Assembly: GCA_013115135.1 (NCBI GenBank)
Contig: JABANP010000936.1
Span: forward strand, 1-11,264
Direction: 5' to 3'
From: Perkinsus olseni
Taxonomy: Eukaryota > Perkinsozoa > Perkinsida > Perkinsidae
DNA length: 11,264 nt
The notes beneath the pieces were generated by a model. That model did not search any database. It saw only the letters and a program-made list of their open reading frames with translations, and was not told the origin of the DNA. Position 1 is the stretch's first letter; the number at the start of each line of letters is the position of its first letter. The position numbers and the translations under genes were made by a program. This document shows positions 1-8,388 of the stretch, one piece after another.

Positions 1-2
1 TG

Positions 3-778
3 GAGCACAAATATTATAAACTTATAACCGGCACCGTGAGTCGCTGGATTCAGAGTGGCCATTGCCCAATAAGTACAACAATATTCCACCGATGTCAGGC
101 CGAGACCCATATGAACGACAAGACCGTGCAAGCGGCAATGGGAGTGAGTAAACAATGGTTCAGCTTTGATGGGCAGGTGTGACTCAGTCGTAGTGGCTGC
201 CTTGCGGCCTTTCATGATGTCAGGTATTCCAGGACTTCCACAAGTTCGTGGCCTATGACACCACAAAAGTTGTGCCTAGTCTTCTGGACCAAGGTTTAAA
301 GGTGACTTTGATGTTGCGATGTGGCATGGCTTACGTCCTTGACTCAACTCTTTCACTAATCACTACCCTCAGGTTGTAGTCTTCAATGGTGATCAAGATT
401 TCGTGACCAACTCATTCGGTGCTCTGTACTGGCTGAGTGGTTTGAAGGGAAGCGTTGACTACGGTGAGCAAATAGCTGCCGCGAAGGACACGCCTCTCAA
501 AGTAAGAAACATGACATCGACCGAAGCTGCCGATCTGACAATGCAGCTCGAATTCACTTCAGTTTAAGGAGGGAGGAAGTTTGGGAACGATTAGGGCGGT
601 GAAATACACCACAGGTGGATACTTAGCGTTCATCAGAGTGAGACAGGGGGGAGGCTAAATACACTAAGTACGCGTGTTCTGCTAGGTACCTGATGGGAGT
701 CACAGACCGGTTCTCAACAAGCCTTTGGAAATGCAGCAGGCTTTCGAGGCCGTATTGAGTGGAGCTATCGGGGCATAA
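3..778 (+). CDS. Serine carboxypeptidase (peptidase S10), C-terminal exons, 5' partial
   Basis: This is the 3' end of a secretory or lysosomal-type serine carboxypeptidase, which removes single residues from the C-terminus of peptides with a Ser-Asp-His triad. I read exons 3-35, 99-176, 224-301, 373-501, 563-637 and 686-778 (TAA stop). Introns are 63, 47, 71, 61 and 48 bases, all GT...AG and all phase 0. The spliced frame gives about 161 residues. Family landmarks appear in order: MNDKTVQAAMGV (like LNxxxVQxALGV), then VVVFNGDQDFVTNSFG, with the catalytic Asp codon at 397-399 and the conserved Asn following. Last comes FIRVPDGSHRPVLNKP, with the catalytic His codon at 701-703, where the family has xAGHxVPxDQP. 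Gly before His is replaced by Ser and the VP is altered, so activity is not certain. The nucleophilic Ser exon lies upstream of the window. The first intron (36-98) is less certain because that stretch is also open in frame. Confidence 0.8.
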
Positions 779-1485
779 AGATGAATGAAGATTTCCCGTT
801 CATAGTCGGTATCGTAGTGTCCAATAGACACTCTCCAGCCAGGCAATTCATAACTGATGTCGCATCAGATCATATGCCGCTCTAATATCCCATATCTCAT
901 ATCATATGTCTCTATCATATAGCGATAATAACGCTCATTATGTCTTTCTCACTATCGGTGATAGCCTCTCGCGGGCACGCGACTTTTGCTCGGGCCGAGC
1001 CATGGCCGTTGTTCTCATTCGTAAGTTTTCTCATAATTTCTCGTTCGTCTGACCAGTCCAGCTTTCTGAGCCGTAGTAGGCTCCGTAACCACTCACTTTG
1101 TGTCATGTCGTAGTAGGCAGAGCCGATTAGGATATGCTATAGCTGTAGCTATAGCAATCTTACCCATCTTTAAGCCCCGTCTCAAATGGCCACACTGTAC
1201 TGAGTTATAGTGCATACTAGTTACCTACTAGATTAGGCTCCTGACGGCCTGCAGCATGGGGGAAATTGGGGCTCACAACACTGTCGCACAACGGACAGCG
1301 TGGCTCACACGGTCGGGGCAGTCGACTCCAACGGTGCTCCTTAACTGAGTTAAGTTTAAGTTAACTCTTGAATCTTATTGTTTCCCCTCACATACGCCGT
1401 GCTTTCAGTGGTTTCGGCCGCACAAGGTGTCTGTGCGGATGTCTGCCCATTTGTAGCGTATTACTTACAATACGTTAATTGATCG
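779..1485. other. Gene-free stretch with hairpins and a CATAT-rich patch
   Basis: I see no convincing gene here. The short minus-strand open frame at 1106-915 has no recognisable domain. The stretch holds a CATAT-rich patch (about 862-922), a near-perfect palindrome at 1136-1155 (9-bp arms, 2-base loop), and a hairpin at 1418-1438 (7-bp arms CCGCACA/TGTGCGG). A TTAACT/AGTTAA palindromic patch lies near 1342-1366. A short motif at 1161-1196 resembles one inside the 4 kb element (4638-4673). It separates the end of the carboxypeptidase gene from the next plus-strand gene, so promoter and terminator signals may lie here, but none can be named. Confidence 0.5.
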
Positions 1486-1601
1486 ATGGCAGAATGGCTG
1501 GATAACTCAGAAATGAGTGAGATTCCGGGGAGTTCTTTCCTTCTTGGTTTGATCAGAGTGAGGTTTGATCGTGGAAGCAAGTTGTAAACATCTTCTGATG
1601 A

Positions 1602-2179
1602 TTAACTCATCATCTAGCAGCGCTAACTGTAGCTATCAGCGTTGGGTTGTTCACCAGTGGTGATTGGCTTGAGCAAGAAGACGCTAAAGAGATCATTAGA
1701 TGGTTGACTACGGCGAACCATGCTGAAAGCTGCTTCGCACAGGCTGACTTCTCTGCGGTCCTGGTTTTCCCTGACCCATCATTCGTCGACGAGCAAGTGA
1801 GGTTATTCGACGATCTGGCAGCCAGATTCTGGCTCGCGCCATGCTACAAGGACGCCCGGTTAACGCTAAGTACTCCGCTTGGACGGGTGCCCTGGCTGCC
1901 GTGCCATCTACTTTCACGGGTACACCTGAGCCCGGGGGAGCTGTCGAACTCTCCCGGGCTTAATTCAAAGGTCTCGTCTACGTGAGATTGGTGCAAGGGG
2001 GCACGCTTCGTGGGTGCCACCCACTGGGTGGCTTCATTGCCTGCGGCTCTGGTTGTTGGGGCCAGCAAGAAGGTCCTTCGCTCGGCTCGCATTGCCGGAG
2101 CCGGTCGTGAGAGTACGTATTATGCGGAAGCCAACGGTTTTCGGGTGAGTCATTCAACTTGTGCTACAGACTTGCAATG
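1602..2179 (+). CDS. Unrecognised protein, probably spliced
   Basis: I do not recognise this family. One reading frame is open from 1602 to 2179 except for a single TGA at 1983-1985. A 78-base GT...AG intron at 1920-1997 would remove the stop and keep the frame, since its length is a multiple of three. The first part includes GDWLEQEDAKEIIRWL and VFPDPSFVDEQVRLFDDLA, which look like real amphipathic protein. The part after the intron includes HWVASLPAALVVGASKKVLR, which could be a membrane or transit-like helix. The true start is unclear: no in-frame ATG lies near the 5' end. An upstream exon starting at ATG 1486 (MAEWLDNSEMSEIPG) is possible through a GTGAGA or GTGAGG donor, but I could not settle the phase. 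In 1826-1963 the frame shifted by two also reads plausibly (SAWTGALAAVPSTFTGT), so the model here may be wrong. The 3' end overlaps the convergent TOG-like gene by about 30 bases. Confidence 0.35.
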
Positions 2180-3414
2180 AGGGTCCGCTTTAGCGGCCAG
2201 GCATACAACACCGAGTGTCTTGGACAGGCACTTCCTATGCGTCTCCTTTTCAATGAGGTTGCTCAGGCTGGCGCCGATCTCCTCAGTGATGCTCCTCCCA
2301 CAGACATGTTCATTAACGAGGGCGGACTTGAGGCTAGCGAGAGCTTCCATGCGGACGCTCCATTGCCTGCTGAGGAGATGCTCTGCCACTTTGTACGACG
2401 GAGAACCTAGGCGTCGTAATGGCCATCAGTCGGCCGCTAGCAAGCCTCACCGAGCACGTCGCCGATGGGCCTCTTCGATACGGGCACTGGAGGAGGTTGC
2501 TGGTCGGTACTGAGAGGCCTGCTTCTCCTCCTCTCAACAGGGCTTCGTCTTGCCTCACGGGATACAGTCTGACTTGCGTTAGACTTCAAACCATCGGCAA
2601 CAACTACTGGTATATCAAACCGGATACCGCCGCCAGGTAGATCCTCGTTGAAGCCATCGATCCGTACGATAGGAGGGATAGCGGGCTCGTAGGTTCCGCT
2701 GTAATTAAGGTGTGCTCTCATAGATTCGCCACCGTAACCGCAGAGGCATCGGGCGAGCTTCTCTCCAACTCGTTGAAGTTGTGGACATCCGAGGAGATCC
2801 TCCCGGCACCACAAGAGGATCGGCCCGAGAACCCTCTCCGGGTACTTTAAAGCGCACGGACTGAAGTTGACCATGAGGGAGACCAAAGCGTCCACACCCC
2901 GCTCGATGAAGAGCCGGCACCAAGATAAACTCGGTCTGTCTAATTCGACCATGACTAAAGCTAATACCGCAAGGGGGCCGTCCAGGCCTTTCTTCATCGC
3001 CACAGTATGGAGGATGCGAGTGACAGTTGACCCACACTTTACATCAGATAGGTAGGCGCGGATGATTCGCGGTAGAATGATATCGTATGCCGTAGCCTCC
3101 AGCCAAGCATCTCCTTCGAGTAGTCCAAGCATAGTGGTCATGATACATTGCTTCACTTGAAGCACCGCATCCACGAGGAAGTCTTCACAGAGAGCAAGGC
3201 GGGTCAATAGGGCGTGATTGTGTTGAGGGTCTACCGGACTGAGGTTATCAGCTAGCCAGGTGTATGCCTCTTTGCGGTCATTAACAGTCTTCTTTTGCAA
3301 GGATGTGATGATGTTATCTGGAATTGTGATCTCCATAGCGGCTACGGGGGCCCTTTGGGGAATGCAAAGCGCGATGGCGGAGCGGAGCGTCTCTGCTGGA
3401 GGTGACGGAGGCAT
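2150..3414 (-). CDS. HEAT/TOG-repeat protein resembling XMAP215/chTOG family
   Basis: Proteins of this family bind tubulin through arrays of TOG domains (six HEAT repeats each) and speed microtubule growth at plus ends and centrosomes. Here exon 1 is 3414-2451 and exon 2 is 2406-2150, joined over a 44-base intron (2450-2407) with donor GTGAGG, a CTGAT branch-like motif and acceptor CCTAG. The junction is phase 1 and restores one frame of about 406 residues. Residues ~35-235 are helical and Leu-rich, as in a HEAT array. A charged, Pro/Arg-rich linker follows, then KRPIGDVLG. Exon 2 opens a second repeat with LLSRQWSVRMEALASLKSAL, close to the family's DxNWKVRKEAL signature. Only about 80 residues of that second domain are present before the stop, against ~220 for a full TOG. 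The gene is therefore short, truncated, or has exons I did not find. Translation may start at 3414 (a stop lies immediately upstream) or at the inner ATG at 3336 (MEITIPDN). The gene-level call is firmer than the subfamily. Confidence 0.6.
2407..2450 (-). other. 44-base spliceosomal intron of the TOG-like gene
   Basis: Read on the minus strand it runs GTGAGG...ACTGATG...CCTAG. It contains an in-frame TAG, and removing it joins two open frames exactly (964 + 257 coding bases, divisible by three). The short length matches the introns in the carboxypeptidase gene. Confidence 0.65.
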
Positions 3415-3960
3415 TCAGTGAGCAGGCGAAGCAAGCGGCCGACTGTATCGTGGATCTAGTTCATAATGTTGGCAAGTTGCAATTGGAAAGGGCCAGACCG
3501 ATGGTGTGTGTCAGCATTGTTGGATAGACCTAAGCACGGCATTCTCCCCCCCTGTTAGCCGAAGTTGCTTTCTACTCATCAGCATAATGCTAGACTGCTC
3601 TGAATCGATGATGGCGTCCGTTCTGATGTGAAGTTTGAGAAACGCAAAACGAAGGTAGCTTATCTCAGAGAGGCTCACTGTCTGACTGCCAGTCCGTAAA
3701 TGAAGAAATCATTTCTCGTGATTGGCTATGGAGCTGAGTCAGCAAAAATGAGGGACAAAATCTTCGAGAGGATAATCATTCGACTCGCTGACCGAGTCGA
3801 TCATCGAAGCAAAAATCCTCCTGGCATGTGGCTGAGAGACAAATGAGGATGCAGTCAGGCTCCTCGGTCAGTCTTGGCCCTCCTCATCTGAGAAATATTA
3901 CGCATAGACCCCGTAAGCGACATAAGTTACGTAACATAACAGATAAGGAATTAAGCTCAC
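3415..3960. other. Mostly non-coding upstream region of the TOG-like gene
   Basis: This is the 5' side of the minus-strand TOG-like gene. I see no clear gene. Two short plus-strand open frames exist: one ending at about 3530 that contains KQAADCIVDLVHNVGKLQLE, and one of 48 codons at 3700-3846. Neither has a recognisable domain. A perfect hairpin with 7-bp arms (CGACTCG/CGAGTCG, 5-base loop) sits at 3781-3799. Confidence 0.4.
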
Positions 3961-4146
3961 CTAAGGGCAATACCAGCCGTCATCATAATCGCAAGTCCAT
4001 AGGCACCCAAGGCAGACGAAAGCTGTAAGCGGATTCATCTGCCGCCGCGGGGACCTGAGTGACTTATCTTCCGTCACCGCGTTGACAATGGGGATGGTTC
4101 CGGTGAGGGTAAGGATGAAGTAGAGGAGATAGCAAATGTACTTCAT
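3961..4146 (-). CDS. Candidate small secreted peptide
   Basis: This is a 61-codon open frame with a textbook signal peptide: MKYICYLLYFILTLTG followed by a polar region and a likely cleavage after VNA. The predicted mature part has a basic RSPRR site and then a short Cys-containing tail (FVCLGCLWTC...WYC), so unspliced it would be a small secreted four-Cys peptide. Alternatively, a 55-base GT...AG intron after VNA would splice into another frame reading SALGAYGLAIMMTAGIAL, a membrane-like helix, giving a different small membrane protein. The start lies about 30 bases outside the left end of the 4 kb element. No homologue is recognised, and signal-like hydrophobic runs can occur by chance. Confidence 0.3.
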   Translation of the reverse strand: MKYICYLLYFILTLTGTIPIVNAVTEDKSLRSPRRQMNPLTAFVCLGCLWTCDYDDGWYCP

Positions 4147-4176
4147 GTGTGAAGAAAGTGTGGGGACAAAGCCTGA

Positions 4177-4363
4177 TTGTTGAGGGTAAGCCGCCTTGGA
4201 CTGAACTCCGTGCCATTAAGGTCTCAAGAAAACGGGCTTGGTCGAATCTATATAAGTAGGGACTAGGAAGAAATCTAAGAAGGTTGACTAGTAAAAAAAT
4301 GGCCACTGCCATTTTTTGCCCGGGCAAAGCACGCGTGCACGCTAGCTGCACGCGAACACATCG
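4177..4363 (+). repeat. Left terminal inverted repeat of the 4 kb element
   Basis: It pairs with 8207-8104 (outer part, 4177-4288) and 7950-7882 (inner part, 4284-4363) on the opposite strand. The match is imperfect, with substitutions and small indels. The inner part is rich in self-complementary words (GCCCGGGC, GCTAGC, ACGCGT). Confidence 0.75.
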
Positions 4364-4405
4364 AGTGTAAAAGGAGACAGAGTTACATCATGTCAACTTA
4401 TCATC

Positions 4406-4442
4406 ACTATATCATCATCATCTTAACTATATCATCATCATC
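4406..4442 (+). repeat. Short tandem repeat, two 20-base units
   Basis: The 17-base word ACTATATCATCATCATC occurs at 4406-4422 and 4426-4442, period 20, in an ATC-rich stretch just inside the left TIR. Confidence 0.8.
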
Positions 4443-4580
4443 CCTACAATCACCTCAACTGCTACTGCGTATAGTTAGTCTCAGACAACCGTCTGACGTC
4501 ATTATACGCTTTGCGCTCGCGTGCATGAGTATGCGTTCTAGGCTGGAACTCACGCTAGGCTAGCTTATGCTATAGATCCT

Positions 4581-4617
4581 CATTAATTTAATTAATTACG
4601 ATTAATTAACGATTAAC
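4581..4617. repeat. AT-rich palindromic patch (TTAATTAA words)
   Basis: Overlapping ATTAATT and TTAATTAA palindromes and a repeated CGATTAA word make this the most AT-rich spot in the left half of the 4 kb element. Confidence 0.6.
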
Positions 4618-4839
4618 ACCCCTTGAGTCCAGTTTTTTACCCGACGTCGACTGCCATCTCAAATAGCCACACTCTAATCATCGGCATGATGCGTCACAAT
4701 CATGCGGACTCGGTGAAAGGGGCTTTCCCCGACAAAATTTTATGGCGGAGTGGGGAGGGTCCCACGTAGCCACCGATGGTGATGCGCCGCGAGCATCATA
4801 GCCGAACCAGAGGTAAAAAATGCGAATTTCCAAACGAGC

Positions 4840-7320
4840 CTAACGACTTTCCTGTACATTTGCGACGACATATGGGATGGGCCAAGGTGCCTCTTGGGTG
4901 TCTGTACTCTGGGAAAACTCTATAAGTGCTTCAATGATACGATGATAAAGATGATAAAGTACAGTGGGCGAGCGCATTCTCCGGACCGGTGACGCACCAC
5001 TACTCTGGCACGTCCGTGGTGTTCCGAACGGTCGTGCTGCTGCCATTGTGGGCGTGCGCTACTGATTGTGTCGTGATGGTCGCCCCACACAGTTTTGCAT
5101 ATCTAACCGTTTCGCCGTAGCCTAGCGCTAGTCGATTCAAGAATAGGATTGTCTGTAAAGACTATCTGATAGCAGCATTGTCATAGATCCTCGGATCTAT
5201 TGTCTTTTCCCTTTGATCACCGTCATTACTAGCTTCAATCGACTTGTTGCTGGTACCCCGATCAACCCCAGTCTCTAGAACGAGTATACTCCTGAGAACA
5301 AGGCTTTGGATTGAGTTTGCTTATTACTTGGAGAAGGGATTCTAAGTCAGCTTATCACCAGAACCACTAGATCTACACCACTAACCGACTACTCCCTCTT
5401 CGGTTATCTCTACCCCAACGCCAACGTTCTCCACAGTGGAGCCGTTTCGAATTGTTCCCGAGCAGCGCTCTGCACGCCGTAACCGCGTTGTGTGAGTCGC
5501 AGAGTCGAATAGACTCAGTCGATCAGAGCGACACTTGTCCAGGGACCCCCTTCCAGAGAATACAATTGTGCACTGCGTCATATTCTCCTTTCCCGTTCAC
5601 AGTTTGAACCAAATAATTTCGATTGAGGATCCACAATACCACCACTCATCCACCGCTCTTCCCTACTCCGTATCATGATGATACTATCATCAGCTATCTT
5701 GGACTTCCAGGGTAAAGGCAGATAACTATGCGGCGAGATCGCTGAGCAGCTCGTGCTCATTCGCCAATCATAAGTTGTCTACTCTCTGATCTATCCTTCG
5801 TACTACTGTCCACCTCGTTGGTTATGAACTAATGGCCGTCGAGCACACTGCGCTGACTCAGTGTCACTGAGCGTACGCCGTCTTGTGCATGACGGGCCTG
5901 TGCCGTGTAGAGTCTCCTCCAAAGCAGTGCATGCCTTAACGGCCTACTCGCTCGACGATATATAACTGATATATCTGATATATCGCTGACAGTCCTGACA
6001 GACTATCAGCGACAGAAATGACTCATCGATGTCCGATGATCAAACCTGCTTCCCACGTAATGGTGGGCTCGACGAGCCTCGGTCGTTAGGGTCTGACATT
6101 CCTGAGGCTTTCTGCGCTGGACTTCTGAATCGAGAGTCTTGATTCGAGTGTGACAATAGAGGCTTTGAGGTCGGTCCCAGGGACGATGGTGCAGTGACGA
6201 GTATGGTATGGGCCATACTATTTCCTGTAATGGCGACCCTGTATGATACATCGGTTCACTAATAGGACTCCCGTGTCGGAGAAACCAACCAAAACCGTGT
6301 GCCCGCGGTAGAGGCAATTCGTGTCTCCCTACCTCTAACTTCGGCGATAGGATTTGCTGATGCTACGGTAGATGTACGGTTGCCTAATGACGTATAATTA
6401 GCTCCTCGACCCGACTACGCGCGTGCCTAGCTCAGCTCGCGATGTGTGACGCGTACCGCGAGGTACTCGTCGGCATCTTCGCATCATTCGCGAAGATGCA
6501 AATTCATTCGCATACTCGCTGTCGAATCGGCGGGGTACCGCGCTGCTGCCAAACAAGTGACCCCTGCAGCTCTCTGGCACTGCTGGATTCCGTCAGGGTC
6601 GGGTAGATCACGACGCTTATGGGTGAGCACTGGTGGAAGAAGCGCCTGTCAAGGCTGCCTGTGACCCCCCCGCTTTTACTGCGTTATAGTCGCTGAGTCA
6701 TGATCAGTGATTATTCTAGTGATGACATCTTGCTACGACGGTATAGAATACTGAGTTTTCCCCCGTGAAGGAGTTGGATGCCTCCGGTGGATCTTTCTTT
6801 CGATGCGTGACCCTCTCGTGATCGGGTGAGAGCCGGCGGCCGTACCCTGCTTAGAACCGACGTCACGGTACCAGTCTCCAAGGTGTACGTAAGGTGTTCA
6901 AGGGGGACGGTGGTCTTGGGTCTCATGCGAATCCGACGCCGTAGAGAGAATTGAGATGGGCGCTCCGCACCGCGGACTCCGAAAATCGCCGTTACTCGAG
7001 TACTGTGCGTCTGTGCTGTTCGAACAAGGCCTCGTCACACCATCACGGTGATGGCATCACCCGTAACATGACTAACGCAAAACGGAATGCAAAGATCAGA
7101 TAGGTCCCGAGCTGAGCTCGGCGAGCTCATATACCGTTGCAGATACTCCTCCGCGAACGGGTGAGAAAAAACGGATAACGAGTTGCTGCTCTAATCGAAT
7201 CCTTATATAAAAAATGTGACCCTCTATATCGAATAACAGGTCATAGCGTGTGTCAGAGCTAATCAATGACCAGCACTGTGTTATGGATGATCGTTCGTGG
7301 GGACCGGTTGTAGGACGGTG
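4840..7320. other. Interior of the 4 kb element: hairpin-dense, no recognised gene
   Basis: Only short open frames are present (minus strand 5046-4840, 5581-5381, 5760-5578, 6317-6006, 6926-6711 and 7335-7096; plus 6446-6664), and none shows a recognisable domain. Small inverted repeats are frequent: 5183-5200 (8-bp arms), 5743-5759 (TGAGCA/TGCTCA), 5956-5985 (ATATAT-rich), 5984-6011, 6473-6499 (9-bp arms GCATCTTCG/CGAAGATGC), 7040-7054 and 7107-7121. Whether they are functional or the residue of small insertions is unknown. Confidence 0.5.
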
Positions 7321-7364
7321 GTGACATGCTATCATAGCATGTCACACATAGCATTGCTATGTGT
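7321..7364. repeat. Twin abutting hairpins
   Basis: 7321-7345 is a perfect hairpin with 11-bp arms (GTGACATGCTA/TAGCATGTCAC) and a 3-base loop. 7344-7364 is a second perfect hairpin with 10-bp arms (ACACATAGCA/TGCTATGTGT) and a 1-base loop. The two share two bases, so they could form alternative or stacked cruciforms. Confidence 0.8.
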
Positions 7365-7389
7365 CTACTTCTATACTGTCTCCTTCTAC

Positions 7390-7585
7390 TTTTACGCGTA
7401 AAACAGTTTTACGCGAAGTGTTTTATGCGAAAGACGCGATATGTTGTGTTGAGATAACACTTCGCGTCATAACGCACGCGGGAAACGCAATATCGCGAGA
7501 AACTCTAACGCGATAACGCGTCATAACGTGTTTACCGCGTTACGCGAAGTGTTAAACGCGTAAAACACAACACGACGCGAAAATC
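7390..7585. repeat. TTACGCG/CGCGTAA repeat cluster
   Basis: About 200 bases contain many copies, in both orientations, of ACGCG-containing words: TTTTACGCG, ACGCGAAGTGTT, AACACTTCGCGT, CGCGTAAAAC. Inverted pairs such as ACGCGAAGTGTT (about 7412 and 7543) and AACACTTCGCGT (about 7458) could fold together. Related words (GTTTTACACAACACG) recur at about 7855-7870. It lies on the subterminal side of the right TIR, where transposase-binding repeats often sit in DNA transposons. That role is inference. Confidence 0.65.
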
Positions 7586-7675
7586 ACTCATCATCACGAG
7601 ACTTGACTGCACGAACACAACCAACAGACCTCATCACACCTCACAAACTTGCCAACCGTCAGGGACTCACGCCAC

Positions 7676-7696
7676 AGCTGCTGTGGCACAGCAGCT
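7676..7696. repeat. Perfect hairpin, 10-bp arms
   Basis: AGCTGCTGTG and CACAGCAGCT are separated by one base. It lies within a plus-strand open frame (7649-7948) that has no recognisable domain and runs into the right TIR, so I do not call that frame a gene. Confidence 0.75.
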
Positions 7697-7881
7697 TACG
7701 TTCAATCCCAGACACGCGAGCCGGTCACGCTGCGTGAGGAGTATAGTAGAGCGAGCGCTCGGGTTTTGAAACGCTTCGATATTCTATACGCAAGAGCTAG
7801 AGACCATGTGCACAGAGCTGGAAAATTCCCGTTGCGTTATGCGTTTTACACTCGCGTTTTACACAACACGGGTAAAACTCC

Positions 7882-8207
7882 AATGTGCTCGCGTGCAGCT
7901 AGCGCGCGCGTGTTTTGCCCGGGCCGGGCAGTGGCCATTTTTCACTAGTCCACCTTATCGAAAGAGTCTGTGAAGAGAGAGTCCCTGATTTTTCTGTGTT
8001 GTCTACGTGTAGACAACAAGCCCCGCGCGCCACCTCGCTCCAGCGAGGAACCTGAGTATGCGTGCAGCCGCTGTATTCGCTTAGGAAGATCAGTTGAATA
8101 GTCAGATTCTTAGATATTATCCTTGACTCGACCTATACTTATTCAAGTTAGCCTTTTCTTGAGACCTTAATGGCACTGAGTTCAGTCCAGGGCGGCTTGC
8201 CCCCGAC
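7882..8207 (-). repeat. Right terminal inverted repeat, interrupted by a 148-bp insertion
   Basis: Inner part 7882-7950 and outer part 8104-8207 match the continuous left repeat in reverse orientation. The intervening 7951-8098 is absent from the left arm. At the break the sequence TAGTC occurs on both sides (7946-7950 and 8099-8103), whereas the left arm has it once (as GACTA). This is what an insertion with a 5-bp target duplication leaves. Confidence 0.7.
7951..8098. mobile_element. 148-bp hairpin-bearing insertion with TAGTC direct repeats
   Basis: The insertion is defined by comparison of the two TIR arms. It contains two strong hairpins: 7998-8017 (9-bp arms GTTGTCTAC/GTAGACAAC, 2-base loop) and 8033-8048 (CCTCGCT/AGCGAGG, 2-base loop). 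I see no obvious inverted repeats at its ends and no coding potential, so its type is unknown. Confidence 0.55.
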
Positions 8208-8388
8208 AGCGTGGTTTTACTTTAGCAAAAGACTCTACCGGGTGGAGTCCACCCCTGCCATCTGATACAAGACATTCCGAAGGGTCGGCAACAGAAGCAG
8301 AGCCTTGCTCACCTATGGACAGTTGCATCTGAGACCCTCACAGTGGCAGTTTGAGATGCAACGGAGGCACTGTGCCTCAGGCACACCA
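8208..8388. other. Spacer between the two element types, with hairpins
   Basis: No gene is seen. Two foldbacks stand out: GGGTGGAGTCCACCC (8250-8264 region), and a wider pair GTTGCATCT/AGATGCAAC around 8321-8361. Confidence 0.4.

Larger units (their letters stand above)
4177..8207. mobile_element. 4 kb element with long terminal inverted repeats, hairpin-rich and apparently non-autonomous
   Basis: The sequence from 4177 inward to about 4363 reappears in inverted orientation from 8207 back to about 7882. Matches include GCCATTAAGGTCTCAAGAAAA and the block with ACTAGT, ATGGCCACTGCC, GCCCGGGC, GCTAGCTGCACGCG. This defines a transposon-like unit of about 4 kb with TIRs of roughly 170-190 bp once a secondary insertion is discounted. 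Flanking sequence outside 4177 and 8207 does not match. I could not identify a target-site duplication, so the exact ends are uncertain by several bases. The interior has only short open frames (60-100 codons) with no recognisable transposase. It may be a non-autonomous derivative of a long-TIR DNA transposon, or a foldback-type element. Superfamily is not assigned. Confidence 0.7.

Noticed and set aside
3390..3530. Plus-strand stretch reading KQAADCIVDLVHNVGKLQLE
   Set aside because: It is helical in appearance but short, overlaps the start of the TOG-like gene, and has no start codon or splice sites I can defend.
3700..3846. Plus-strand 48-codon open frame starting MKKSFLVIGYGAESAK
   Set aside because: It looks protein-like but is very short, has no recognised domain and no clear gene context. 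It could be an exon, which cannot be shown here.
6006..6317. Minus-strand 103-codon open frame inside the 4 kb element
   Set aside because: Composition is unremarkable and there is no domain. WPIPY also occurs in another short frame (5046-4840), but that is too short to support homology.
7385..7585. CRISPR-like or telomere-like array
   Set aside because: The repeated words are irregular in spacing and orientation. There are no equal spacers and no tandem period.
7649..7948. Plus-strand 99-codon open frame
   Set aside because: It runs through a perfect hairpin and into the right TIR of the 4 kb element. No domain is recognisable.
8208..8388. tRNA-like hairpins near 8250-8361
   Set aside because: Stem sequences do not fit the cloverleaf, and no T-arm consensus or box A/B pattern is visible.
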